DNA of 64,000 nucleotides, taken from contig NZ_JBLZNC010000002.1 in the NCBI RefSeq assembly GCF_048553715.1, positions 124,001-188,000 on the forward strand, read 5' to 3'. The notes beneath the pieces are model-generated. The model did not search any database. It was not told the DNA's origin and worked only from the letters and a program-made list of their open reading frames with translations. Below, piece by piece: positions 36,281 through 45,219 of this stretch; within the stretch, counting starts at the first letter, position 1; each line of letters begins with the position of its first letter. Source of the DNA: Sagittula sp048553715. GTDB taxonomy: Bacteria; Pseudomonadota; Alphaproteobacteria; Rhodobacterales; Rhodobacteraceae. Both the position numbers and the translations under genes were made by a program.

Positions 36281-37282
36281 TCAGCGCATCTCCCGGCGTG
36301 CCTGCACCACGTTCCACACAAGGATCGGGGTCACGAGCACCATGATGACGATGGCCGACGCCGATCCCACACCCCAGTCCGAGGCGCGAAACAGCTTGTC
36401 GTACATGTAGTTGGCCAGAACCTGCGTGCCCCATTGGCCGTTGGTCATGGCAAAGACGATGTCAAAGATTTTCAGCACCACCAGCGTGATCGTCGTCCAG
36501 ACCACCATGATGGTGGGATAGATCTGCGGCACCTTGATCTTGAAGAAGATCTGGAACGGCCCCGCCCCGTCGACGATGGCGGCCTCGACCGTTTCTTCGG
36601 GAATGCCCCGCAGCGCGGCAGACAGGATCACCATGGCAAAGCCCGTCTGGATCCAGATCAGCACCGCCATCAGGAAAAAGTTGTTCCAGAACGGCAAGGT
36701 CAGCCATTGCTCCGGTGCGTTGCCGGTCGCCCAGACATAGACCGCGTTCAACACGCCGATCTGCTCCGCCCCTTCGGGCCGCGCGTCATAGACCAGCTTC
36801 CAGATCACCGATGCCCCCACAAAGGAGATCGCCATCGGCATAAAGATCAACGACTTCGCGATATTGCCCCAGGACAGCCGGTCGGTCAGCTGCGCCACGA
36901 TCAGGCCAAAGACCGTCGACAGAGCAGGCACCACGATCAGCCACAGCATATTGTTGCGCATGGCCTCCCAGAACTTCGGCTCTGAAAACATCTGGTTATA
37001 GTTGGCAAGGCCCACAAACGCCCCGCCCTGATCGCGGTCGGTCAGCGACAGGCGCAGCGTCTCGACCACGGGATAGGCCAGATACAGTGTCAGCGCGAAC
37101 AGCGCGGGAAAGAGAAACAGCCACGGGCGGATCATATTGGCGCGGTTGATATTGCGGCCCGCATTGGCCCCACGCGCGGGAAACAGCACCCGGTCAAGCA
37201 GCTGGTTCGACAGGTAGAAATAGGCAAGACACGCCCCTACCCCGATCACGATGGTCAACAAACCCTGAATTGCCGGATGCAT
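36281..37282 (-). CDS. aglF: alpha-glucoside ABC transporter permease AglF
   Basis: A 333-residue MalF-type permease. Two N-terminal helices (IQGLLTIVIGVGACLAYFYL; WLFLFPALFALTLYLAY) precede the core with ANYNQMF and the cytoplasmic EAA loop IVDGAGPFQIFFKIKVPQI. The ATG at 37282 is preceded by AAGGAAGGGCGTAGA and preferred over an in-frame codon 30 nt upstream. It pairs with AglG to form the membrane channel. Confidence 0.92.
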   Translation of the reverse strand: MHPAIQGLLTIVIGVGACLAYFYLSNQLLDRVLFPARGANAGRNINRANMIRPWLFLFPALFALTLYLAYPVVETLRLSLTDRDQGGAFVGLANYNQMFSEPKFWEAMRNNMLWLIVVPALSTVFGLIVAQLTDRLSWGNIAKSLIFMPMAISFVGASVIWKLVYDARPEGAEQIGVLNAVYVWATGNAPEQWLTLPFWNNFFLMAVLIWIQTGFAMVILSAALRGIPEETVEAAIVDGAGPFQIFFKIKVPQIYPTIMVVWTTITLVVLKIFDIVFAMTNGQWGTQVLANYMYDKLFRASDWGVGSASAIVIMVLVTPILVWNVVQARREMR

Positions 37283-37304
37283 TCTACGCCCTTCCTTAAG
37301 GAAC

Positions 37305-37332
37305 GGGGGCACCCCGCGCGCAGGATGCCCCC
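37305..37332 (-). other. intercistronic hairpin between aglE and aglF
   Basis: GGGGGCA / TGCCCCC perfect 7-bp stem with a GC-rich 14-nt loop, just after the aglE stop. No U-tract follows. Like the hairpin after the malonate-operon binding-protein gene, it probably protects the binding-protein message and lowers permease expression (inference). Confidence 0.6.
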
Positions 37333-37350
37333 AAGCCTTTGCCTTTTGAC

Positions 37351-38616
37351 TTACTTCAACGCGTCCCAGCTGGACTGGATTTCGCTGGCCACTTCAGAGG
37401 CATCCTTGCCGCCCGCGTAATCGACCATGCCGGTCCAGAAGGTGCCCGCGCCGATGCCGCCGGGCATCAGGTCAGAGCCGTCAAAGCGGAAGGTCGTCGC
37501 GCCCAGCAGGATTTCGTTCATGGCACGGCCGGTGTCGTCCGCGAACTTGTCTGCATCCACGCCGGTGTGCGGCGTCAGGAAACCGCCCTTTTCCATCCAC
37601 ATCTCGTGAGCGATGGGATCACGCAGGAATTCGATCAACTCATGCGCGCCGTCGCTTTCGTTGGTGATCGCAAACAGCGTGCCTGCGCCCAGAACCGGAT
37701 TGCCCAGATCCTTTTCGGCATAAGACGGGAAGTAGAAGAAATCCGCGTCCAGACCGACTTCTGTGCCCTCGGGGAAGAAGGCCGGGATAAAGGACGCCTG
37801 ACGGTGCATGTAGCACTGCGGCGGCGAGGCAAACAGACCTTTGGGGCTGTCGCGGAAGTCGGTCGAGGCCACAGCCCCCTGCCCGCCTGCCACTTTGCCG
37901 TCTTCGATGAACCAGCCGAATTCCTCAATCGCGCCCACGACCTTGGGGTCGTCAAAGGGCATGTCGTTGCTGACCCATGCGTCGTAATCCTCGGGCGATT
38001 GGGTGCGCAGCATCAGATCCTCGACCCAGTCGGTGGCGGGCCAGCCGGTCGCGGCCCCCGATCCCAGACCGATGCACCAAGGCGTCTCGCCATCGGCCAC
38101 CATCTGTTCGGTCAGCGCCTTGAGGTCTTCCATGGTCTCGGGGATCTCGTAGCCCGCATCCTCGAAGTTCTCGGGCGAGTACCAGACCAGCGATTTCAGA
38201 TCGACACGGAAGAACATGCCATACAGGTCTTCGTTGCCATCCGCGCCCTCGAAGGTCGCAAGATCAACCCAGGATTGCCCAGCGGCATAGTTGTCCTTGA
38301 TCCATTCGGCGGTGCCATCCTTGAGCGGCGCAAGGAAGCCGCGGCGCGCCATATCAGAGGCCAGACCGGGCTGCGGGAACACGGAGACATTCGGGGCAGA
38401 CCCCGCCTCCGCATCGACGATGATCTGCTGCTCGAAGCTGTCAGAGCCGACATAGGTCACGTCGTGGCCCGATTGTTCGGCAAAGACGTCGAGAATTTCC
38501 TGAATGATCTGATCCTCGGGGTTCAGCCAAGGGCCCGCCACGGTGATCTTTTCGGCCTGCGCCGCGCCTGCTGTGATGACCGACAGCGCCACACCGGCGT
38601 ATAGCGATTGTTTCAT
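37351..38616 (-). CDS. aglE: alpha-glucoside ABC transporter substrate-binding protein
   Basis: 421 residues with a signal peptide (MKQSLYAGVALSVITAGAAQ, cleaved after AQA) and the family 1 binding-protein fold: KITVAGPWLNPEDQIIQEIL, YAAGQSWVDLATFEG, GWPATDWVEDLMLR, and the C-terminal GGIGAGTFWTGMVDYAGGKD. The ATG at 38616 is preceded by GGAGGAGACAAC. It is the first gene of the agl operon. One of two matching palindromes lies 72 nt upstream. Confidence 0.93.
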   Translation of the reverse strand: MKQSLYAGVALSVITAGAAQAEKITVAGPWLNPEDQIIQEILDVFAEQSGHDVTYVGSDSFEQQIIVDAEAGSAPNVSVFPQPGLASDMARRGFLAPLKDGTAEWIKDNYAAGQSWVDLATFEGADGNEDLYGMFFRVDLKSLVWYSPENFEDAGYEIPETMEDLKALTEQMVADGETPWCIGLGSGAATGWPATDWVEDLMLRTQSPEDYDAWVSNDMPFDDPKVVGAIEEFGWFIEDGKVAGGQGAVASTDFRDSPKGLFASPPQCYMHRQASFIPAFFPEGTEVGLDADFFYFPSYAEKDLGNPVLGAGTLFAITNESDGAHELIEFLRDPIAHEMWMEKGGFLTPHTGVDADKFADDTGRAMNEILLGATTFRFDGSDLMPGGIGAGTFWTGMVDYAGGKDASEVASEIQSSWDALK

Positions 38617-38688
38617 GTTGTCTCCTCCCACATGCCCGACGTTATGCGGGCCGATGTCCTATCTTGGCACGATGGTGATTCCAAAAAC

Positions 38689-38700
38689 CAAAGCGCTTTG
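38689..38700. promoter_or_regulatory. AglR operator candidate 1 (aglE side)
   Basis: CAAAGCGCTTTG is a perfect 12-bp palindrome with the central CG typical of LacI-family sites, 72 nt before aglE. The same core recurs before aglR. Confidence 0.75.
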
Positions 38701-38832
38701 AATTCCTGCAACCTGCGGCAAGCCATGCCCCAAGTCAACCGGCTGCGCTGTTTGTTGCCGAATTTCAACGCCGCACCGCAGAACTGCCTTCTGCACCGCG
38801 GCGCAGATTCATCGGGTTTGATGCTTGACTAT

Positions 38833-38846
38833 CCAAAGCGCTTTGG
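38833..38846. promoter_or_regulatory. AglR operator candidate 2 (aglR side)
   Basis: CCAAAGCGCTTTGG, a perfect 14-bp palindrome sharing the full core of operator 1, centred 145 nt away. It ends 14 nt before the aglR start codon, where a bound repressor would block autologous transcription or initiation. The two sites could be bridged by a tetramer or dimer pair. Confidence 0.78.
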
Positions 38847-38860
38847 CCGACATAGGCCAC

Positions 38861-39883
38861 ATGAACCTCAAAGAGCTTGCAGAGCACCTCAACCTGTCCC
38901 AGACCACCGTCAGCCGCGCGCTGAACGGCTACCCCGAGGTGTCTGAACGCACCCGTCTTCGGGTTCAGCAGGCCGCGCGGGATCTCAACTACAGCCCGAA
39001 CACCCGCGCCAAAAGCCTTGCGACCGGGCGCACCCATGCCATCGGTCACGTTCTGCCGATCTCAGACAGCCACGAGATGGTGAACCCCGTTTTCGGTGAC
39101 TTCATCGCCGGTGCGGGTTCGGTCTATTCGCAAAACGGCTATGAAATCGTCATCAGTCTGGTCAAAGACAGCGACGAGGCGGAGGCCTATCGCAGCCTGC
39201 ATGCGCGTGGATCGGTGGACGGAATCATCGTCCACGGGCCCCGCATGGGCGACACGCGTATTCCACTTTTGCGCGAATTGGGCCTGCCCTTTGTGGTGCA
39301 TGGCCGCGCCTCGCACGAGACCGGCGCATATTCATGGATCGACATCAACAACCAGCGCGCCTTTCAACGCGCCACCGAGTTTCTGATTGATCTGGGCCAC
39401 CGGCGGATTGCGCTGCTCAACGGGCTGGAGTTCATGGACTTCGCCTATCGCCGCCGGTCCGGCTTTACCACCGCCATGACCAGTCGCGGCCTGACACCGG
39501 ACCCCGCCCTGATGCGCGGCGAGGAAATGACAGAGGTCTCCGGCTACCGCTCCGCGCGCGAGATGCTGGCGCTGGACCAACCACCGAGCGCTTTTCTGGC
39601 CTCGTCCATGATCACCGCCATCGGGGTGCGCCGCGCCATCCACGAAGCCGGGTTGGTGATGGGGCGCGACGTGTCGGTCATCACCCATGACGACGATCTG
39701 GGCTATCTCAAGAACGGGCATTCCGTGCCGATCTTTACCGCTACACGGTCGTCGGTGCGCACCGCTGGCGAAGGGGCCGCGGCCATGTTGCTGGACCTGA
39801 TCAGTGACCCCACCCTGCCGCCTCAATCCCAATTGCTGGAGGCCGATCTGATCATCGGGGCCTCCACCGGACCTGCCATTTAG
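38861..39883 (+). CDS. aglR: LacI-family transcriptional regulator of alpha-glucoside use
   Basis: 340 residues. The N-terminal LacI helix-turn-helix and hinge read MNLKELAEHLNLSQTTVSRA, then LNGYPEVSERTRLRVQQAA. The periplasmic-binding-protein-like effector domain (about 60-335) contains VDGIIVHGPRMGDTRIP and DVSVITHDDDLGY. The ATG at 38861 is chosen because it begins the canonical HTH. There is no Shine-Dalgarno sequence before it, and a palindromic operator ends 14 nt upstream. It is divergent from aglE and leads the operon with the GH1 enzyme and glucokinase. Confidence 0.92.
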   Translation: MNLKELAEHLNLSQTTVSRALNGYPEVSERTRLRVQQAARDLNYSPNTRAKSLATGRTHAIGHVLPISDSHEMVNPVFGDFIAGAGSVYSQNGYEIVISLVKDSDEAEAYRSLHARGSVDGIIVHGPRMGDTRIPLLRELGLPFVVHGRASHETGAYSWIDINNQRAFQRATEFLIDLGHRRIALLNGLEFMDFAYRRRSGFTTAMTSRGLTPDPALMRGEEMTEVSGYRSAREMLALDQPPSAFLASSMITAIGVRRAIHEAGLVMGRDVSVITHDDDLGYLKNGHSVPIFTATRSSVRTAGEGAAAMLLDLISDPTLPPQSQLLEADLIIGASTGPAI

Positions 39884-39891
39884 GACATATC

Positions 39892-41214
39892 ATGCGACAC
39901 AAACGCTCTGACTTTCCCGAAGGTTTTCTCTTCGGCACCGCCACATCGTCCTACCAGATCGAAGGCCACGGACAGGGCGGCGCTGGCCGCACCATCTGGG
40001 ACGATTTTGCCAACACCCCCGGCAACGTCGTACGTGCAGAGGACGGCGCCCGCGCCTGCGACCACTACACGCGCTATCCGCAGGATTTTGACCTGATCCG
40101 CGACGGGGGCTTTGACGTCTACCGCTTTTCGCTGTCTTGGGCGCGCGTCCTGCCTGAGGGTCGCGGGACCCCCAATGCCGAAGGGCTGGATTATTACGAC
40201 CGCGTGACCGACGCGCTGCTGGAACGCGGGCTGAAACCGGCGGCCACGCTGTACCATTGGGAGCTGCCCTCTGCCTTGCAGGACATGGGCGGCTGGCGCA
40301 ATGGCGACATCGGGGAATGGTTTGCCGATTACACCCGCGTCATCATGGACCGTATCGGGGATCGCATGTGGTCGGTCGCCCCGATCAACGAGCCGTGGTG
40401 CGTGGCGTGGCTGTCGCATTTCATGGGCCACCACGCACCGGGCGTGCGCGACATCCGCGCCGCCGCCCGTGCCATGCACCATGTGCTCAAGGCGCATGGC
40501 CGCGCCATTGAAACCATGCGCGATCTGGGCATGTCCAACCTTGGCGCGGTGGTGAATATGGAATGGGCCACCCCTGCCGACGACAGCCCCGAATCCGCGC
40601 TTGCCGCCACACGCTATGACGCGATCTACAACCACTGGTTCCTGTCCGGCCTGTTCAAAGGGGAATACCCGCAGGCCGCGCTGGACGGGTTGGAGCCGCA
40701 TCTGCCCAAGGGCTGGCAGGATGACTTCACGACCATTCAGGCCCCGCTGGACTGGTGTGGCGTGAACTACTACACCCGCAAGCTGCTGGCGCATGACGAC
40801 ACGCCTTGGCCCTCACTGAAAGAGGTCGAAGGCCCGCTGCCGAAGACCTTTATGGACTGGGAAATCTATCCCGAGGGGCTGTATAAATTCCTCACCCGGA
40901 CGGCGCGGGAATACACCGGCGACCTTCCGCTGTTTGTGACCGAAAACGGCATGGCCGCCCCCGATGTACTACAAGACGGGTCGGTCCCGGACGAGGGGCG
41001 CATCGCCTATATCGACAATCACCTGACCGCCGTTCAACGCGCCATTGCCGAAGGCGCCCCGGTGCAGGGCTATTTCATATGGTCGCTGCTGGACAATTAC
41101 GAATGGGCGCTGGGGTACGAAAAACGCTTTGGTCTGGTGCATGTGGATTTCGACACGCTTGAGCGGACGCCGAAATCTTCCTATCACGCGTTAACCAAAG
41201 CGCTAAAGGACTGA
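39892..41214 (+). CDS. beta-glucosidase, GH1 family
   Basis: 440 residues of a GH1 TIM barrel. The acid/base is Glu167 in PINEP and the nucleophile Glu351 in VTENGM. The N-terminal FLFGTATSSYQIEG and C-terminal YEKRFGLVHVDFDTLERTPK are both standard. No signal peptide is present, so it acts on imported glycosides. Starting 8 nt after aglR, it extends the regulon beyond alpha-glucosides. Confidence 0.93.
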   Translation: MRHKRSDFPEGFLFGTATSSYQIEGHGQGGAGRTIWDDFANTPGNVVRAEDGARACDHYTRYPQDFDLIRDGGFDVYRFSLSWARVLPEGRGTPNAEGLDYYDRVTDALLERGLKPAATLYHWELPSALQDMGGWRNGDIGEWFADYTRVIMDRIGDRMWSVAPINEPWCVAWLSHFMGHHAPGVRDIRAAARAMHHVLKAHGRAIETMRDLGMSNLGAVVNMEWATPADDSPESALAATRYDAIYNHWFLSGLFKGEYPQAALDGLEPHLPKGWQDDFTTIQAPLDWCGVNYYTRKLLAHDDTPWPSLKEVEGPLPKTFMDWEIYPEGLYKFLTRTAREYTGDLPLFVTENGMAAPDVLQDGSVPDEGRIAYIDNHLTAVQRAIAEGAPVQGYFIWSLLDNYEWALGYEKRFGLVHVDFDTLERTPKSSYHALTKALKD

Positions 41215-41217
41215 CCC

Positions 41218-42174
41218 ATGCAAATGCCCGTCTCCGTCACCGTCGATATCGGCGGCACGAACACCCGTGTTGCCCTGTGTCAGGACGGGGACGTGCTGGG
41301 CGATACGGTGCGGCGGTTCCGCAACGCGGAGTATCCGGCGCTGGAGCCGATCCTCGACATCTACCTTGCCGATTATCCGCTGGTCGGCGCCATCTGCATC
41401 GACATGGCAGGGCCGGTTAAGAACGGCATCGGCACGTTGACCAATCTGGACTGGACCATCGACGCCGCCGCCTTGTCCGTGCGCACCGGCGGGGCGCGCG
41501 TCGTGGTGTTGAACGATCTGCAGGCGCAGGGCCATGCGGTGCCGCATCTGGATCGCGACAGCCTGCTGACGCTGATTGACGGGCAACAAGGCCCGTCAGA
41601 CGTGCGGCTGGTGGTCAATGTGGGCACCGGGCTCAACGCCGTGCCCGTCCACAGCGAAGGCGCGCTCACACTGGTGCCCGCCGCCGAGGCCGGTCACATC
41701 ACGCTGCAGGCCCGCAACGCCGAGGAGCTGCGCCTGCTCAACTGGCTGGAGGCCCGCCTGCCCTCCTGCGGGGTCGAAGAGGTGCTGTCCGGCCGCGGGC
41801 TGGAACATCTGCACGCCTTTGTCTGCCATGACGAGGGCACGGGCGACCCGCTGGACGCCGCCGCCGTTAAGGATGCGTTTCTGGCAGGCGCGCCGCAGGC
41901 CCTGCGCGCCGCGCGCCTGTTCGCGCGCTATCTGGGACGCTATGCAGGGGACCTCGCCCTCACCAACCTGCCCTTTGGGGGCGTGTTCCTTGTGGGCGGC
42001 GTCGCAGGCCATATCGGCCCACACCTGATGGATCTGGGCTTTGCCGAGGCGTTTCTGGACAAGGGACGGTTCAAACCGTTTATGGAGCAATTCCCCGTTC
42101 ATCTCGTCCAGGACGACTACGCCGCCTTGCGGGGCTGTGCCGCACACTTGGCCGAGCTGCAAACCGCCACGTGA
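41218..42174 (+). CDS. glk: glucokinase
   Basis: 318 residues of the bacterial glucokinase/hexokinase fold. The phosphate-1 motif is VDIGGTNTRVALCQDG at residues 8-23. ICIDMAGPVKNG, LTNLDWTIDA, VVNVGTGLNAVPVHS and the second-domain FGGVFLVGGVAGHIGP follow. It phosphorylates glucose released by AglA and the GH1 enzyme. The ATG is 3 nt after the GH1 stop. A second methionine two codons in is an alternative start. Confidence 0.9.
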   Translation: MQMPVSVTVDIGGTNTRVALCQDGDVLGDTVRRFRNAEYPALEPILDIYLADYPLVGAICIDMAGPVKNGIGTLTNLDWTIDAAALSVRTGGARVVVLNDLQAQGHAVPHLDRDSLLTLIDGQQGPSDVRLVVNVGTGLNAVPVHSEGALTLVPAAEAGHITLQARNAEELRLLNWLEARLPSCGVEEVLSGRGLEHLHAFVCHDEGTGDPLDAAAVKDAFLAGAPQALRAARLFARYLGRYAGDLALTNLPFGGVFLVGGVAGHIGPHLMDLGFAEAFLDKGRFKPFMEQFPVHLVQDDYAALRGCAAHLAELQTAT

Positions 42175-42250
42175 CCAGCCCTTTCGCCGCACAGCCCCTG
42201 TGCGGCGGTTCCGCCTTGCGGGGCGCGGGAATTTTCATCACAACCTGTGC

Positions 42251-43159
42251 ATGATCCTGCGCGCCATTCTTCTTATGATCCTGTCGATGGCACTGCTGTC
42301 GGGATCTGATGCATTCTTTAAACTCGCGACCAGCACGGCCCCCGTCGGTCAGGCCATGGCGCTTGTGTCGCTGGGCGGAACGTTGCTGTTTATTGCGCTG
42401 AGCCGTGCCCGCGGCGTCACGCTGATCACCCGCGACGCGCTGCACCCGATGATGCTGCTGCGCAACGGCTTCGAGATGATCGCCGCCATTGGTCTGGTGA
42501 CAGGCATCGCCAATGTGTCGCTGCCTGTCTTCGCCGCCATCATGCAAACCGGCCCCTTGGTGGTCACCATTGGCGCGGCCTTGTTTCTAAAGGAACATAT
42601 CGGCCCGCGCCGGTGGGCCGCAGTGGCCGCAGGGATCCTTGGCATGCTGCTGGTGATCCGTCCGTGGTCCTCCGCCTTCACAGGGTGGGAGCTGTTTGCC
42701 GTGATCGGGGTCACCGCCCTGTCCTGCCGTGATCTGGTCACCCGATTGTCGCCGCCGCATATTCCGGCGCTGGCAATATCCACATGGGGGTTTGCAGTGC
42801 CCTTGCCCGCCGGCCTTGCCCTGTGGTGGGCCAGCGACGCCCCGTCTGATTGGTCCACCGGGGCGCTCTGGGCGATTGGCGGCGCCGTGGTGGTCACGGC
42901 GCTGGGGTATCTCGCGATCACAACGGCCATGCGCATGGCACCAGCCTCTGTGGTCGCCCCCTTCCGCTATGCAAGGCTGGTGTTCACCACCTCACTGGGC
43001 ATGCTGTTCTTCGGCGACCGGCCCGATGCCATGACGTACCTCGGCGCGGCGATCATCCTTGTTGCAGGACTTTATACATTCTTCCGCGAACACGTGCTGG
43101 CCCGCAGTGCACGTTCCACACCCATTGGGGCCACCATGACCCCGCCAAAGATGCGTTAG
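42251..43159 (+). CDS. DMT-superfamily (EamA) transporter
   Basis: 302 residues with about ten transmembrane helices in two EamA repeats (LSGSDAFFKLATSTAPVGQA in the first, FRYARLVFTTSLGMLFFGDR in the second). Members export metabolites such as amino acids or nucleosides; the substrate cannot be read. No good ribosome-binding site precedes the ATG at 42251. Its stop codon overlaps the operator candidate upstream of eno. Confidence 0.85.
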   Translation: MILRAILLMILSMALLSGSDAFFKLATSTAPVGQAMALVSLGGTLLFIALSRARGVTLITRDALHPMMLLRNGFEMIAAIGLVTGIANVSLPVFAAIMQTGPLVVTIGAALFLKEHIGPRRWAAVAAGILGMLLVIRPWSSAFTGWELFAVIGVTALSCRDLVTRLSPPHIPALAISTWGFAVPLPAGLALWWASDAPSDWSTGALWAIGGAVVVTALGYLAITTAMRMAPASVVAPFRYARLVFTTSLGMLFFGDRPDAMTYLGAAIILVAGLYTFFREHVLARSARSTPIGATMTPPKMR

Positions 43160-43168
43160 CGGTAACGC
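43153..43168. promoter_or_regulatory. LacI/CceR-type operator candidate upstream of eno
   Basis: GCGTTA-GCGG-TAACGC has perfect 6-bp arms and a central CG-containing core. It ends 63 nt before the enolase start and closely resembles TGTTAGCGCTAAAT at the same distance before gap. Confidence 0.6.
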
Positions 43169-43231
43169 GACCGTTTACTTTCCCACCGCGCCTGATAAAC
43201 CTTCGCGCAAATGCCGCTTTGGGAGAGAGCC

Positions 43232-44506
43232 ATGAGCACAATCATCGACATCCACGCCCGCGAAATCCTCGACAGCCGGGGCAACCCCACCGTCGAAGTC
43301 GACGTCACCCTCGAAGACGGCACGCTGGGCCGCGCCGCTGTGCCCTCGGGCGCATCCACCGGCGTGCACGAAGCCGTCGAAAAGCGTGATGGCGACAAGT
43401 CGCGCTACATGGGCAAAGGCGTCCTCGAGGCGGTTGCCGCCGTCAACGGCGAAATCGCCGAGGCGCTGGTTGGCTTTGACGCGACCGAGCAGGTTGCCAT
43501 CGATATGGCCATGATCGAACTCGACGGCACCGACAACAAGGGTCGCCTCGGCGCGAACGCCATTCTGGGTGTGTCGCTGGCCTGCGCCAAAGCCGCTGCC
43601 GATTTCTCCGGCCAGCCGCTGTTCCGCTATGTGGGCGGCACCTCCGCCCGCACCCTGCCGGTTCCGATGATGAACATCATCAACGGCGGCGAACACGCGG
43701 ACAACCCCATCGACATTCAGGAATTCATGATCATGCCGGTGTCGGCATCGAATATCCGCGAAGCGGTGCAGATGGGCTCCGAGGTGTTCCACACCCTGAA
43801 AAAAGAGCTCTCCGCCGCTGGCATGTCCACCGGCCTTGGCGACGAAGGCGGCTTTGCGCCGGAACTGAAATCGACCCGCGACGCGCTGGATTTCATCCTC
43901 AAATCGATCGAAAAGGCCGGCTACAAACCGGGCGAGGACATCTACCTCGCACTGGACTGTGCTGCGACCGAATACTTCAAGGGCGGCAAATACGAGATGA
44001 AGGGCGAAGGCAAATCGCTGACCGCCGCTGAAAACGTCGCCTACCTCGAAGCACTGGTGAACGACTACCCGATCATCTCTATCGAAGACGGCTGCGCCGA
44101 GGACGACTGGGACGGCTGGAAACTGCTCAATGACACCATCGGCGACCGCTGCCAGCTGGTGGGCGACGACCTGTTCGTCACCAACCCCGCGCGCTTGTCC
44201 ATGGGCATCGAACGCGGGTCGGCGAACTCCATGCTGGTCAAGGTCAACCAGATCGGCACGCTGACCGAAACGCTGCAGGCCGTCGAAATGGCGCACCGCG
44301 CGCGCATGACCAATGTGATGTCGCACCGCTCGGGCGAGACCGAGGACGCGACAATCGCCGATCTCGCCGTGGCCACCAACTGCGGCCAGATCAAAACCGG
44401 CTCGCTTGCGCGCTCTGACCGGCTTGCCAAATACAACCAACTGATCCGCATCGAGGAAATGCTCGACGACACCGCCATCTACGCGGGCCGTTCAATCCTG
44501 CGCTGA
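43232..44506 (+). CDS. eno: enolase
   Basis: 424 residues, standard length. It interconverts 2-phosphoglycerate and phosphoenolpyruvate. Signatures in order are AREILDSRGNPTVEVDV, VPSGASTGVHEA, GGEHADNPIDIQEFMI, GDEGGFAPEL, the metal ligands in LALDCAATE, SIEDGCAEDDWDGW, GDDLFVTNP, LVKVNQIGTLTET and the loop SHRSGETEDATIADLAVA. The ATG at 43232 follows GGGAGAGAGCC. It is monocistronic with a strong terminator. Confidence 0.98.
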   Translation: MSTIIDIHAREILDSRGNPTVEVDVTLEDGTLGRAAVPSGASTGVHEAVEKRDGDKSRYMGKGVLEAVAAVNGEIAEALVGFDATEQVAIDMAMIELDGTDNKGRLGANAILGVSLACAKAAADFSGQPLFRYVGGTSARTLPVPMMNIINGGEHADNPIDIQEFMIMPVSASNIREAVQMGSEVFHTLKKELSAAGMSTGLGDEGGFAPELKSTRDALDFILKSIEKAGYKPGEDIYLALDCAATEYFKGGKYEMKGEGKSLTAAENVAYLEALVNDYPIISIEDGCAEDDWDGWKLLNDTIGDRCQLVGDDLFVTNPARLSMGIERGSANSMLVKVNQIGTLTETLQAVEMAHRARMTNVMSHRSGETEDATIADLAVATNCGQIKTGSLARSDRLAKYNQLIRIEEMLDDTAIYAGRSILR

Positions 44507-44527
44507 TCAAACAGCTATCGCCAAAAC

Positions 44528-44561
44528 AAAAGCCACGGTTCACATGAACCGTGGCTTTTTT
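44528..44561. terminator. Rho-independent terminator of eno
   Basis: AAAAGCCACGGTTCA / TGAACCGTGGCTTTT near-perfect stem followed by TT, 22 nt after the eno stop. A/T ends on both sides also allow it to end the convergent ccmE transcript. Confidence 0.93.
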
Positions 44562-44581
44562 GCGCACCCAAAAGCGCCGCT

Positions 44582-45031
44582 TCAGGTATCAGGCGCCTGA
44601 TAGACCCCCTGCTCCTTGAGCGCATCCATCACTTCCTTGGGCATATAGGTCTCATCGTGCTTGGCGAGGATCTCAGAGGCGACAAAGACCCCGTCCACAT
44701 AGCGCCCCGTCCCGACCATGCCCTGATTTTCCTCGAACAAATCGGGCAAAACACCGGTATAGGTCACTGGCACAGTGGCCCCGCCATCGGTCACCGAAAA
44801 CCGTACGGTCTCGCCAGCGTCGCGCACCAATGTCCCCGCCTCGACCAGACCCCCGATCCGGAAAGTCTCGGACGGCGAAGGCGGCGCCTCTACAACTTGT
44901 GACGGCGAGCGAAAGAAATTGATCCCATCGCGCATCGCATAGCCGATCAACACGGTCGACACGATCAATGCCACAGCCGCGAGGGCGATCACCTGAATGC
45001 GCCGCTGCTTCTTCAATGACCTCAACGCCAT
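44582..45031 (-). CDS. ccmE: cytochrome c maturation haem chaperone CcmE
   Basis: A 149-residue periplasmic haem chaperone with an N-terminal anchor helix (RIQVIALAAVALIVSTVLIG). Its OB-fold contains FRIGGLVEAGTLVRD and VTYTGVLPDLFEENQG. Haem attaches covalently at His125 in AKHDETYMP, with Tyr129 following. The ATG at 45031 is preceded by GGAGACTGGC; open frame upstream of it is not CcmE-like. Other ccm genes are not in the window. Confidence 0.95.
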   Translation of the reverse strand: MALRSLKKQRRIQVIALAAVALIVSTVLIGYAMRDGINFFRSPSQVVEAPPSPSETFRIGGLVEAGTLVRDAGETVRFSVTDGGATVPVTYTGVLPDLFEENQGMVGTGRYVDGVFVASEILAKHDETYMPKEVMDALKEQGVYQAPDT

Positions 45032-45117
45032 GCCAGTCTCCACACCATCACAAATCACGTCCCTTCTGCACCGCCCGCGCCCCCAAACGGAAGGTGACAT
45101 TCTGCCCCAAGGTCTGG

Positions 45118-45140
45118 CTTTTCCTTGGGCCAAATACCTA
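45118..45140 (+). repeat. short interspersed repeat, copy 1
   Basis: A 23-bp element with core TTTTCCTTGGGCCAAATACC in the ccmE-argC spacer. It matches copies at 45220 (inverted) and 60635. Confidence 0.6.
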
Positions 45141-45219
45141 TGCACCTTGATCCGCGCAACAAATCGCGGGTCATGGTCTGCGTCACATCAGCGTATTTCC
45201 CAGTCGCACTCTGCGGAAT

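Noticed and set aside
41199..41212. CCAAAGCGCTAAAG as a third AglR operator
   Set aside because: Only the left half matches and it lies inside the end of the GH1 coding sequence.
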